This document shows, one piece after another, positions 44,457 to 52,885 of a stretch of 64,000 bases of DNA. The translations under genes were made by a program, and so were the position numbers. Source of the DNA: Stenotrophomonas maltophilia. GTDB taxonomy: Bacteria; Pseudomonadota; Gammaproteobacteria; Xanthomonadales; Xanthomonadaceae. Each line of letters starts with the position of its first letter. Position 1 is the stretch's first letter. The DNA is taken from positions 1,860,001-1,924,000 of the forward strand of contig NZ_NERD01000002.1 in the NCBI RefSeq assembly GCF_002799155.1. The letters are read 5' to 3'. Under the pieces are notes generated by a model. The model had not been told where the DNA came from and did not search any database. It worked only from the letters and a program-made list of their open reading frames with translations.

Positions 44457-45413
44457 TCACCACACCACCAGCGCGCCGCCGGGCAAGCGCTGTACGCGCA
44501 GTCCTGCCTGCGCGGCCACCGCGTCGATGGCGGTCTCCGGTTGCTGCAGGTGGAACAGGCCACTGACCCGTACGCGTGCGCCCTGCCCGCCCAGCACCCA
44601 GACCGGGGCACGACGGTAGCGTGCCAGATCGGCGATGGCCTGCGTGGCCGGCTGATCGTCGATCACGACCTCTCCCCGCCGCCACGGTGCCATGGACCCG
44701 GGATCTTCCCGCTGCACCGGCTGCAGCCAGCGCCCGTCACGGAACACACGTGCCTGCCCGGCGTGCAGGCGCTGCACGCTGCCATCGCCCGGGCGCACAT
44801 CGACCACGCCCTCGCTGACTTCGGTGGTTATGGTGGCGTCCTGCATCGACACGCTGAACGCCGTGCCGATATCGCGGATCTGGCCACCGCCGGCCTCGAC
44901 CTGGAACGGCCGCTGCTCATGCGCCACCTGGAACCAGGCCTTCCCGCGCAGCAGGCGCACGCGCCGCTGCTCGCCGTCGAACGCGAGTGCCAACGCGGTG
45001 CCGGCATCGAGTACCGCCGTACTGCCGTCCTCCAGCTGCACCACGCGCGGTGCATCGCTGCTGCGCAGGTCACTACGTGCCAGCAGCAGCGCGTGCGGCG
45101 CAGCGGCAACCATCAGCACCACCGCGGCAGCACTGGCCAGCAGCCACGGCAGGCGGCGGCGCGGCGCGATCGGACGCAGCCCTTGGCGATCAGCCGTCAA
45201 CTCGGGCAGCGCGGCCAGCACGTCGGGCCCGGCAGCATCCAGCCCCTGCCAGAAGGCCTGCTGCCGACGCCAGGCCAGCGCGTGGCGGGGATCGGCCTGC
45301 AGCCAGCGCTGCAGGGTTCGTTGCTGGCGTTCCGGCAGCGGGCCTGCACTGCACCGGATCACCCAGCGCAACGCCTGCCTGGCCTGACGCGGCGAGGGTT
45401 CGGACGTGGTCAT
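44457..45413 (-). CDS. FecR-type anti-sigma factor
   Basis: The 318-residue protein has a FecR architecture: a short cytoplasmic N-terminus (RQALRWVIRCSAGPLPERQQRTLQRWLQADPRHALAWRR), one transmembrane helix (about residues 90-110, LLASAAAVVLMVAA) and a periplasmic FecR domain (about 120-240). It should hold the ECF sigma factor and release it when the STN domain of the receptor signals. The start at 45413 is ATG. It lies between the sigma gene and the receptor gene. Confidence 0.88.
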   Translation of the reverse strand: MTTSEPSPRQARQALRWVIRCSAGPLPERQQRTLQRWLQADPRHALAWRRQQAFWQGLDAAGPDVLAALPELTADRQGLRPIAPRRRLPWLLASAAAVVLMVAAAPHALLLARSDLRSSDAPRVVQLEDGSTAVLDAGTALALAFDGEQRRVRLLRGKAWFQVAHEQRPFQVEAGGGQIRDIGTAFSVSMQDATITTEVSEGVVDVRPGDGSVQRLHAGQARVFRDGRWLQPVQREDPGSMAPWRRGEVVIDDQPATQAIADLARYRRAPVWVLGGQGARVRVSGLFHLQQPETAIDAVAAQAGLRVQRLPGGALVVW

Positions 45414-45495
45414 GGTTGTGGCCTGCCGCACCACGAACGGGTGCGCTTTCCTGTTGTGACAACGGCGGGCGCGATCTGCCCACGGCAATCGCCGC

Positions 45496-45999
45496 TCATC
45501 GATGCATTCCCTGCTGGTGCTGCTGGATCAGCAACGCAGCGCGTAGCACATGCTTGCCGACCAGGCTCTTGGAAATGCCGAGCCGGGCGGCGATCTCGCG
45601 CTCGCTCAGGCCTAGGTAGCGGTTGAGCACGAAGCATTCGCGTACCTGCGCTGGCAACGCGAGGATGGTCTGGGTGATCTCGCGCAGTTGTGCCTGGTCC
45701 AGCGCCTGGGCCTCGCCGTCGTGGCCCACCTCCGCCATGTCGGTGGCGTACTCGGCCATCGCACGCCGCTCGCGGGCGTCGGCCTGGCTGCGGTTGAGCG
45801 CGTGGTGGTAGGCCATCCGGTACAGATAGCCGCGCGGCTCCAGGATGGGCGGGTCGCCGGGCACGCTGCTGGCCTTCAGGTACAGGTTCTGCAGGGTGTC
45901 CTCGGTACTGGCCGGGTCGAGGTAGCGCGCGATGAAGCGAGACAACGCACGGCGCTCGCGGATCAGCAGCTCGACCAGCGCCAGGGCATTGGGAGACAT
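45496..45999 (-). CDS. FecI-type ECF sigma factor
   Basis: This 167-residue protein has sigma-70 region 2 (about residues 15-80; RRALSRFIARYLDPASTEDTLQNLYLKA, PRGYLYRMAYHHALN) and region 4 (about 105-155; LSEREIAARLGISKSLVGKHVLRA). It groups with FecI-like iron-starvation sigma factors. It should drive transcription of the receptor-hemophilin-Slam genes. I chose ATG 45999. I see no clear Fur box upstream; instead a Zur-like site is 152 bp away on the divergent side. Confidence 0.88.
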   Translation of the reverse strand: MSPNALALVELLIRERRALSRFIARYLDPASTEDTLQNLYLKASSVPGDPPILEPRGYLYRMAYHHALNRSQADARERRAMAEYATDMAEVGHDGEAQALDQAQLREITQTILALPAQVRECFVLNRYLGLSEREIAARLGISKSLVGKHVLRAALLIQQHQQGMHR

Positions 46000-46150
46000 A
46001 GGTGCCAAGGCCGGACCGGGGAATGATGGGCGTGATGGCGACGGTCCGAGCCGGGATTGTAGGCGTCCGGCCGCGATACCGCACCCCCGTTCAGCGACGT
46101 CGCCACAGGCAGGACCTTCGGCCTATGAAGATTTCGTGAAGATGATGCTA

Positions 46151-46165
46151 TGTTATATCGTCACA
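46151..46165. promoter_or_regulatory. Zur-box-like site upstream of the TonB receptor/CobN-like operon
   Basis: TGTTATATCGTCACA has a perfect left half (ATGTTATA is the common Zur half-site) and a degenerate right half (GTCACA in place of GTAACA). It lies 20 bp upstream of the TonB receptor ATG, probably at the -10 region. Similar operons in Pseudomonas are Zur-regulated, which supports the call. Confidence 0.55.
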
Positions 46166-46184
46166 TTCGTAGCGACCCCTTCCC

Positions 46185-48128
46185 ATGTCCCGTTCCGTCC
46201 CCGCCCGCCGACTGTCCGGCGCGATCCTCCTTGCCCTGGCCCCCGTACTGGCAGCGGCGGCAGAGGCACCTTCGCAGCTGGATCCGATCGTGGTGACCGC
46301 CACTGCCACCGATCGCCTGGCCAGCGACGCCCCCGCCTCCATCAGCGTGATCACCCGTGAGCAGATCCAGCTGCGGCCGGTGCTGGATCTGGCCGACGCA
46401 CTGCGCGGCAGTCCGGGCGTCACCGTGGCCGGCGTCGGCTTCGGGCGTCGTGGCATCCGCATCCGCGGCATGGACCCTGGCTACACACTGGTGCTGCTGG
46501 ACGGCCAGCGCGTAAGCGCGTCGGCCGATGCCATCGCCCACTCGGATTTCGACCTGGGCTGGCTGCCGGCTGCGGCGATTGAACGCATTGAGGTGGTACG
46601 CGGCCCGATGTCCTCGCTGTATGGCTCGGAGGCACTGGGCGGCGTGGTCAACGTGATCAGCCGCCGCGCCACCGACGACTGGCAGGGCAACCTGGTCTAC
46701 AACGCTGGCGTGGTGGGCGGCGACCGCGGCGGCAACACCGCGCAGGCCGGCGTCTATGCGGGTGGCGCACTGCTGCCCGGCACGCTGGGCCTGAGCGTAT
46801 TTGCCGAACACCGGCAGAAGGACGCCACCCGCGACCCAACCGACGACCGCCTGGACGAGCAGGAGGGACGCCGCGCCAACACCGGCCGCGCGGTACTGAC
46901 CTGGACCCCGGACGCACACCAGCGCATCGACCTGTCGCACCTGCAGGGCCGCGAGGAACGCCGCCGCCATGCGCTGCAGGCCGGTGCCGCACCCTATGTG
47001 TACGAGACCATCGACGACATTCGTCGCCGCCAGACCACGCTGAGCCATCAGGGCGACTGGGACTGGGGCCAGACCCGGGTCAGTGCCTACCGAGCGACGC
47101 TGGACCGCGACAACCGTCGCGACCGCGGCGAGGCCTCGCGGCCGCAGCAGCTGACCGACCAGATCGTCGATGCGCGCGCCACCGTTGCGCTGGGTGCACG
47201 CCACCGCGTCAGCGTCGGCGGCGAATGGCGGCGGCAGGAACTGGACGATGCGGCGGGCGCACGCAGTGGTCACCTGCAGTCCAACCAGAGCGCGCTGTTC
47301 GTGCAGGACGAGATCCAGGTGAGCGACGCGCTCTCGCTGGTGTTCGGCAGCCGCGGTGATCGCCATCCCGAGTTCGGCTGGCACCACAGCCCCCGTGCGT
47401 ATGCGGTGTGGCATGCCACCGACGCGCTGACAATCAAGGGCGGCATCGGCAGCGGCTTCAAGGCCCCGAGCCTGAAACAGCTTTCGCCGGAGTACTCCGC
47501 CGTGGGCGGCGGTGGGCGTTTCACCATTGTCGGCAACCCACAGTTGAAGCCGGAACAGAACACCAGCGCCGAGCTGTCAGTGGCCTGGCAGCAGCAGCGC
47601 TGGTCGTTGCAGGCCACTGCCTTCCAGAATGACCTGAAGGACCTGATCCAGACCACCTGCGTGCGTGCCTGCGGCGTGCGCGGCCGCGAACTGCGCAACT
47701 ACACCAACGTGGCCCGTGCACGCATCCGTGGCCTCGAGCTGGCCGGTACCGCGCCGATCAGCGAGCATCTGTCCTTCGAGGCGAACTGGAGCTGGCTGGA
47801 CCCACGCGACCGTCAGGCCGACCAATGGCTGCCGGAACGTCCGCGCCGTAGCGGTGCAACCGCGCTGAACTGGCAGCGCGGCCCCCTGCAGGCCGCCGTG
47901 CGCGGCGAGTACATCGGCCCACAGCAGCAGGTGGCCGGCAGCAGCCAGGTGACCCTGCCCGACTACTGGCTGTGGTCGCTGGACGCGCGCTGGCGCGTGA
48001 GCACGGCGGTGAGCGTGGTGGCCGGCATCGACAACCTGGCCGACACGCGGCTGGATGAAACCGGTGCGCTGTACCCGTACCCGGAAACCGGCCGCTACGT
48101 GCATGCCGGCATCGAACTGGCCTTCTGA
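46185..48128 (+). CDS. TonB-dependent receptor, BtuB/ZnuD-like, of the CobN-like operon
   Basis: The 647-residue receptor has a signal peptide (to about residue 26), a TonB box LDPIVVTAT, a plug (DALRGSPGVTVAGVGFGRRGIRIRGMDPG) and a barrel ending GIELAF. Size and layout match the receptor of the PA1922-PA1925 type operon, in which zinc shortage is the known inducer. It heads a four-gene plus-strand operon with overlapping genes. A Zur-like site is directly upstream. Substrate (zinc complex, cobalamin-like compound or another metallophore) is unknown. Confidence 0.88.
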   Translation: MSRSVPARRLSGAILLALAPVLAAAAEAPSQLDPIVVTATATDRLASDAPASISVITREQIQLRPVLDLADALRGSPGVTVAGVGFGRRGIRIRGMDPGYTLVLLDGQRVSASADAIAHSDFDLGWLPAAAIERIEVVRGPMSSLYGSEALGGVVNVISRRATDDWQGNLVYNAGVVGGDRGGNTAQAGVYAGGALLPGTLGLSVFAEHRQKDATRDPTDDRLDEQEGRRANTGRAVLTWTPDAHQRIDLSHLQGREERRRHALQAGAAPYVYETIDDIRRRQTTLSHQGDWDWGQTRVSAYRATLDRDNRRDRGEASRPQQLTDQIVDARATVALGARHRVSVGGEWRRQELDDAAGARSGHLQSNQSALFVQDEIQVSDALSLVFGSRGDRHPEFGWHHSPRAYAVWHATDALTIKGGIGSGFKAPSLKQLSPEYSAVGGGGRFTIVGNPQLKPEQNTSAELSVAWQQQRWSLQATAFQNDLKDLIQTTCVRACGVRGRELRNYTNVARARIRGLELAGTAPISEHLSFEANWSWLDPRDRQADQWLPERPRRSGATALNWQRGPLQAAVRGEYIGPQQQVAGSSQVTLPDYWLWSLDARWRVSTAVSVVAGIDNLADTRLDETGALYPYPETGRYVHAGIELAF

Positions 48129-48130
48129 CC

Positions 48131-51100
48131 ATGCGCGGCGGGTGGACATGGCTGCTGCTCGGGTGGCTGATGCTTGGCACCTCGGCCCGTGCCGAGCCCG
48201 CCCCCTTGCGGGTGGAGGTGGTCAGCAGCAGCTTCGTGCTGCCCGGCAGGATCGCCCGCCTGGACGCGCTGGGTGCGCCTGCAAGGGTGCGCTTCCAGCA
48301 GCGCGTGGTCGACCCGGCGGCGGCGCTGCCCGCTGGCTGGCCAGCGGGCGCCGACCTGGTGCTGCTGGACACGCCGCGACCGACGGATGTCGAAGAGGTC
48401 ATGGCGGTGGTCGGTGGCCCCTTGCAGAACGGCAAGGTACCCTGGCTGCGCGTGGGTGGCGGCGCACCTGCCTCCGGGCAGCTTCCGGCCGAAGCCGCGC
48501 GCAGGATCGCCGGCTACTACGGCAACGGTGGCGAGGCCAACATCCGCACGCTGGCGGCATACCTGCAGGCCTGGCGCAGCGGTGCCGGGACCGACGGACT
48601 GCCGCTGCCGCAGGTGCTGCCGGCCACCGGCTACAGCACGGGCGGCAGCCACTGGCTGGACAGCCCACACGCATTGCAGGCGCAGTGGCAGCGCGACAAT
48701 CAGGTGACATGGCCGAAGGTGGCGGTGCTGATTTCCGGCAGCATGCTCAGCGGCATGCAGACCCAGGTGCTGGACGCACTGATCGAGGCAGGACGCGTGC
48801 GCAAGGTTGCGCTGTTCGGCGTCTGGTTCGATGCCGCCGCCGAGGACGGCCTGCAGCAGGCGCTGCGCGGCATCGAGGTGGATGCGCTGGTCAACCTGAC
48901 CCATCTGCAGAACGGCAGCGCGCGTGCCGCCGAATTTTCCGCACTGGACGTGCCGGTGCTGCAGGCACTGAACCACCGGCAAGGCGGCGCGGATGACTGG
49001 CGCGCGGCGACCACCGGCATCCCGATGGCGACCCTGGCAACCTTCGTCGCCGTGCCCGAAGCCTGGGGCGCCAGTGATCCGATCGTGGTCTCGGCCAATG
49101 CGCGCGGCGAACTGCAGCCGATTCCCGAACAGATCGATGCACTGGCCGCCAAGCTGCAGCGGCTGGCCGCGCTGCGCCACACCGCCGCGGCCGACAAACG
49201 CGTGGCGCTGCTGTTCTGGAATGCGCCGGACGGCGAACGCAACCTGTCCGCGTCGCATCTCAACGTGCCGCGCAGCATCGAGGCGCTGCTGCCACGCCTG
49301 GCACAGGCCGGGTATTCGACGCAGCCGGTGGATGAAAGGACCCTGATCGAGCAGCTGCAGGCGCTGCTGGGAGGCTACTACCATCCCGAGCGGTTGGACG
49401 CGCTGCTCGATGCCGGGCTGGCCGATACCCTGCCGGTGGCCGACTACCGCCGCTGGCTGGCCACCCTGCCCGCTTCGCGCCGCGATGAACTGCGCACACA
49501 GTGGGGCGATCCTGCACACCACCCCGCGGTACGCCAGCGGCACGGACAGGCCGTGTTCGTGCTGCCGCGCCTGCGCCTGGGCAACCTGCTGCTGATGCCG
49601 CAGCCCCCGCGCGCGGGCCGAGTCGGCGAGGCCACCCACGATATGGCATCGGTGCCGAGCCATTACTACCTGGCGGCGTACCTGTACCTGCGCCAGCAGT
49701 GGAGGGCCGATGCGCTGATCCACTTCGGCACCCACGGCACGCAGGAATGGACGCCGGGCAAGGACCGCGGCCTGTGGATTGCCGATTATCCGTGGCTGGC
49801 GGTGGGCGAGCTGCCGGTGTTCTACCCGTACATCCAGGACAACGTCGGCGAGGCGATCCAGGCCAAGCGCCGTGGCCGTGCGGTGGTGGTCAGCCACCAG
49901 ACCCCGCCGTTCGCGCCGTCCGGCCTGTACGACGAGCTGCGCGACCTGCACGCGGTGGTGCACGAACTGCAGCAGCTGGACCAGGGGCCGGTGCGTGATG
50001 CCACCGCCGCACGCCTGCGCACCCTGGCCACCGACAGTGGCATCGCCGCCGACCTGGGCTGGAGCGCGGTGGACATGCAGGCCCGCTTCGAGAGCTTCCT
50101 GCCGGTGCTGCACGACCACCTGCACGAACTTGCCCGGCGCAACCTGCCACTGGGGCTGCATACCTTCGGCGAACCGGCTTCGCCCGAGCACCGCCTGCTG
50201 GTGGTGATGCAGCAGCTGGGGCCGGGCTATCTGAAAGCGCTGGGCGAGGATCCGATGGAGGCCACTGCGGTGGACTACCGGCAAATCCAGCAGGGCCTCG
50301 GCTATCGCACGCTGCTGCACCACCTGCGCGAAGGTGCGCCGATCGGCAGCGTCGCCACCCCTGACCTGCGCGCAGCGCTGCAGCATGCCGTGCAACTGGA
50401 TGCAGCTCTGGCCGATACACAGGAGATCGAATCGCTGCTGCATGGCCTCGGGGGTGGCTTCGTACTGCCCGGCGCCGGTGGCGACCCGATACGCACGCCG
50501 GAACTGCGCAGTGGCCGCAACCTGTTCGCGTTCGAACCCGACCGCATTCCCACCCGCGCAGCGTTCGACACCGGCGAGCTCGCCCTGCAGCAGCTGCTGC
50601 AGGCCTATCGTGATGATCACGATGGGCAGCTGCCACGCAAACTCGCCATCAGCCTATGGTCGAGCGAGGCCATCCGCCACCTTGGCGTGCTGGAGGCGCA
50701 GGTACTGCACGCACTGGGCCTGCGCCCGCGCTGGGACAGTGGTGGCAAGGTGATCGCCCTGGACATCGTGCCCGATGCAGAACTGCAACGCCCACGCATC
50801 GACGTGGTGATCCAGGCCACCAGCGTCTACCGCGACCAGTTCGATCCGTTCCTGCGACTGCTGGCTGGCGCCATCGAGCAACTGGCGGCGATGCCGGCCT
50901 CGCCCGGCAACCCGATTGCCGCCAATGCACTGGCGTTGCGACAGCGCCTGCAGCGTGACGGCGTCCCTGCGGACCAGGCGCAGCGCTTGTCGCGCCTGCG
51001 CATCTTCAGCAATGCGCCCGGCGAGTATGGCAGCGGCCTGAACCATGCCGTGCTGGCGCGCGGCAGCGCGGCGGGCAAGGACGATGCGGCGCTGGCCCGC

Positions 51101-52036
51101 GGCTTCCTGGATCGCCTGCAGCACGGCTACGGCAGCGATGGCCAGGCGACCACCCTGCCCGGCGGCAACCTGTTCGCCGAACAGCTGCGCGGCGTGCAGG
51201 CGGCGGTGCTGTCGCGCTCCTCCAACACCCATGGGCTGCTCAGCACCGACCATCCTTTCGAGTACCTGGGCGGGCTGGCGCTGGCCGTGCGCCACCTCGA
51301 TGGCACCAGCCCGGCACTGTACGTCTCCGACCTGCGCGAACCGGCACCGCGCACGCGCAGCACCGCACGCTTCCTCGCCGATGAGCTGCGCGCGCAGACA
51401 CTGAACCCGCAGTGGATCGGTGCGATGCAGGCCGAGGGCTATGCCGGCACGCTGGAAGTACTGAAGAACGTCGACAACCTGTTCGGCTGGCAGGTGACCG
51501 CGCCAGCCACCGTCCGCGCCGACCAGTGGCAGGCGGTGCATGACACCTTCGTGCGCGACAGCCGGCAGCTGGGCCTGGCGCAGTGGTTCGAGCAGCACAA
51601 CGCCAGCGCGCAGGTGCAGATGATCCAGCGCCTGCAGGAGGCGATCACGCGCGGCTACTGGCAACCCGATGACCACACCCGCGCGGAACTGCAGGCACGG
51701 CTGCAGCAGCTGCAGGCTTCGCCAGCGCCGGGGCCGGCACCAACGCAGGCACGCCCGGGCTATGGGCTCGGCCGCGCCGCCGCCACACCGGCAACCCGCG
51801 CTGCGGCCTCCGCGGCTCAACAACCCGCCACCGTCGAAGCGGCCGCCGCTCCTTCGCCGAAGGTGCGAGGCCAGGTGATGCGGCAGGTGCCGCCGCCGGC
51901 TGCGCACTCGCCTGCCACGCGCTGGGCGCCCGGTGTGCTGCTGGCCCTGCTCGGTGCAGGTGCCGCGCTGCAGTCACGGCGCAACGCACGGCGCGCCGGT
52001 CCTTCCCGTTCCCCTTCCAACACGGCTTCCGCATGA
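48131..52036 (+). CDS. CobN-like chelatase with export signal and membrane anchor
   Basis: This 1301-residue protein has an N-terminal signal-like segment (residues 6-21, WLLLGWLMLGTSARAE) and a C-terminal hydrophobic stretch followed by Arg-rich residues (about 1266-1290, PGVLLALLGAGAALQSRR). The middle is CobN/ChlH-like, including HFGTHGTQEWTPGK at about residues 531-544, a conserved CobN metal-site segment. True CobN is a cytoplasmic ATP-dependent cobaltochelatase subunit; here export and anchoring suggest a periplasmic protein. Operon partners are a TonB receptor, an ExbB-like protein and DUF2149. Role is probably metal handling under zinc limitation. Confidence 0.85.
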   Translation: MRGGWTWLLLGWLMLGTSARAEPAPLRVEVVSSSFVLPGRIARLDALGAPARVRFQQRVVDPAAALPAGWPAGADLVLLDTPRPTDVEEVMAVVGGPLQNGKVPWLRVGGGAPASGQLPAEAARRIAGYYGNGGEANIRTLAAYLQAWRSGAGTDGLPLPQVLPATGYSTGGSHWLDSPHALQAQWQRDNQVTWPKVAVLISGSMLSGMQTQVLDALIEAGRVRKVALFGVWFDAAAEDGLQQALRGIEVDALVNLTHLQNGSARAAEFSALDVPVLQALNHRQGGADDWRAATTGIPMATLATFVAVPEAWGASDPIVVSANARGELQPIPEQIDALAAKLQRLAALRHTAAADKRVALLFWNAPDGERNLSASHLNVPRSIEALLPRLAQAGYSTQPVDERTLIEQLQALLGGYYHPERLDALLDAGLADTLPVADYRRWLATLPASRRDELRTQWGDPAHHPAVRQRHGQAVFVLPRLRLGNLLLMPQPPRAGRVGEATHDMASVPSHYYLAAYLYLRQQWRADALIHFGTHGTQEWTPGKDRGLWIADYPWLAVGELPVFYPYIQDNVGEAIQAKRRGRAVVVSHQTPPFAPSGLYDELRDLHAVVHELQQLDQGPVRDATAARLRTLATDSGIAADLGWSAVDMQARFESFLPVLHDHLHELARRNLPLGLHTFGEPASPEHRLLVVMQQLGPGYLKALGEDPMEATAVDYRQIQQGLGYRTLLHHLREGAPIGSVATPDLRAALQHAVQLDAALADTQEIESLLHGLGGGFVLPGAGGDPIRTPELRSGRNLFAFEPDRIPTRAAFDTGELALQQLLQAYRDDHDGQLPRKLAISLWSSEAIRHLGVLEAQVLHALGLRPRWDSGGKVIALDIVPDAELQRPRIDVVIQATSVYRDQFDPFLRLLAGAIEQLAAMPASPGNPIAANALALRQRLQRDGVPADQAQRLSRLRIFSNAPGEYGSGLNHAVLARGSAAGKDDAALARGFLDRLQHGYGSDGQATTLPGGNLFAEQLRGVQAAVLSRSSNTHGLLSTDHPFEYLGGLALAVRHLDGTSPALYVSDLREPAPRTRSTARFLADELRAQTLNPQWIGAMQAEGYAGTLEVLKNVDNLFGWQVTAPATVRADQWQAVHDTFVRDSRQLGLAQWFEQHNASAQVQMIQRLQEAITRGYWQPDDHTRAELQARLQQLQASPAPGPAPTQARPGYGLGRAAATPATRAAASAAQQPATVEAAAAPSPKVRGQVMRQVPPPAAHSPATRWAPGVLLALLGAGAALQSRRNARRAGPSRSPSNTASA

Positions 52037-52509
52037 ACGCGCTTGAATCCACGCTCTACGATCTCTCCCACCTGTTCCTCGTTCCGGTCCTGCTGCTGAT
52101 CCTGCTGTCGCTGGCCTATGCCTTCCTCAGCTTCGGTGCCTTCCTGTGGGAAGGACTGCAGCGCCGCCGCGGCCGCCACCGGCCCGAGCTGCTGGCCTGG
52201 CAGGCCCGCCACGGCGGCTGCAGCGACGATCTGGAACTGCATATCCTCAAACGCCTGGAAGGCCTGCGCATCGTCTCGCGCACCGCACCGATGCTGGGCC
52301 TGGTCGCAACCATGATCCCGATGGGCCCGGCACTGCTGGCGCTGACCCGCAGCGACGCGCAAGGCGTGGGCGAGAACATGGTGGTGGCTTTCTCGTCGGT
52401 GATCCTGGCCCTGGTTGCCGCCAGCCTGACCTATCTGGTGCTGACCGTGCGCCGGCGCTGGCTGCTGCAGGAACTGCGCCTGTTCGAACGCCAGCAGGAG
52501 GCGCACTGA
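52033..52509 (+). CDS. MotA/TolQ/ExbB-like proton channel protein
   Basis: The 158-residue protein has three membrane spans (about residues 12-35, 100-115 and 117-140) and a short TolQ/ExbB core (GLVATMIPMGPALLAL, VVAFSSVILALVAAS). It is shorter than true ExbB. It overlaps the CobN-like stop and DUF2149 start, so it is co-translated with them. In this operon it probably pairs with DUF2149 to transmit proton motive force to the TonB receptor or the CobN-like protein. It lacks a TonB partner here. Confidence 0.85.
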   Translation: MNALESTLYDLSHLFLVPVLLLILLSLAYAFLSFGAFLWEGLQRRRGRHRPELLAWQARHGGCSDDLELHILKRLEGLRIVSRTAPMLGLVATMIPMGPALLALTRSDAQGVGENMVVAFSSVILALVAASLTYLVLTVRRRWLLQELRLFERQQEAH

Positions 52510-52832
52510 TGCGCTTCCTGGATGACGACGAAGCCGACGACCCGATCCTGTCGGTGGTGAACCTGATCGACCTGTTCCTGGTGGTCACCGGCATCCTGAT
52601 GATCGTGATCGTGCGCAATCCGCTCAATCCGTTCGCCAGCCAGGACGTCACCGTGATCGAGAACCCCGGCCAGGCCGACATGCGCATCACCGTGAAGCAG
52701 GGCGAGGAGCTGACCCGCTACGAGTCCACCGGCGAGATCGGCGAAGGCGGCGGGGTCAAGGCCGGCGTGACCTATCGGCTGCCGGACGGACGCATGGTGT
52801 ATGTGCCGGAGGGGACCACCCCGGCCCGGTAG
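52509..52832 (+). CDS. DUF2149 protein, ExbD-like companion
   Basis: The 107-residue protein has one N-terminal helix (residues 16-36, VNLIDLFLVVTGILMIVIV) and a small periplasmic domain (GEELTRYESTGEIGEGGGVKAGVTYRLPDG). Topology resembles ExbD/TolR, so it is a candidate partner of the ExbB-like protein. It overlaps the ExbB-like gene by 1 bp (TGATG). DUF2149 occurs mostly in CobN-like operons. The TAG stop lies in a GTAGATCC sequence that looks like a SMAG head. Confidence 0.8.
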   Translation: MRFLDDDEADDPILSVVNLIDLFLVVTGILMIVIVRNPLNPFASQDVTVIENPGQADMRITVKQGEELTRYESTGEIGEGGGVKAGVTYRLPDGRMVYVPEGTTPAR

Positions 52833-52885
52833 ATCCAGGCCTTGCGGGGTGGGCCTGCGCGGGCCACCTCCACGCTCGCCGCAAC

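Noticed and set aside
38829-45626. A 2265-codon open frame on the plus strand opposite the Slam-hemophilin-receptor-FecR genes
   Set aside because: It is an antisense shadow: the real genes on the minus strand have clear domains, starts and ribosome binding sites, and the plus frame reads low-complexity Arg/Ala/Gln/His-rich sequence. High GC3 keeps such antisense frames open.
46000-46184. Possible cobalamin riboswitch before the TonB receptor of the CobN-like operon
   Set aside because: The gap is only 185 bp and I find no B12-box-like conserved sequence or matching stem layout; a Zur-like box explains the position better.
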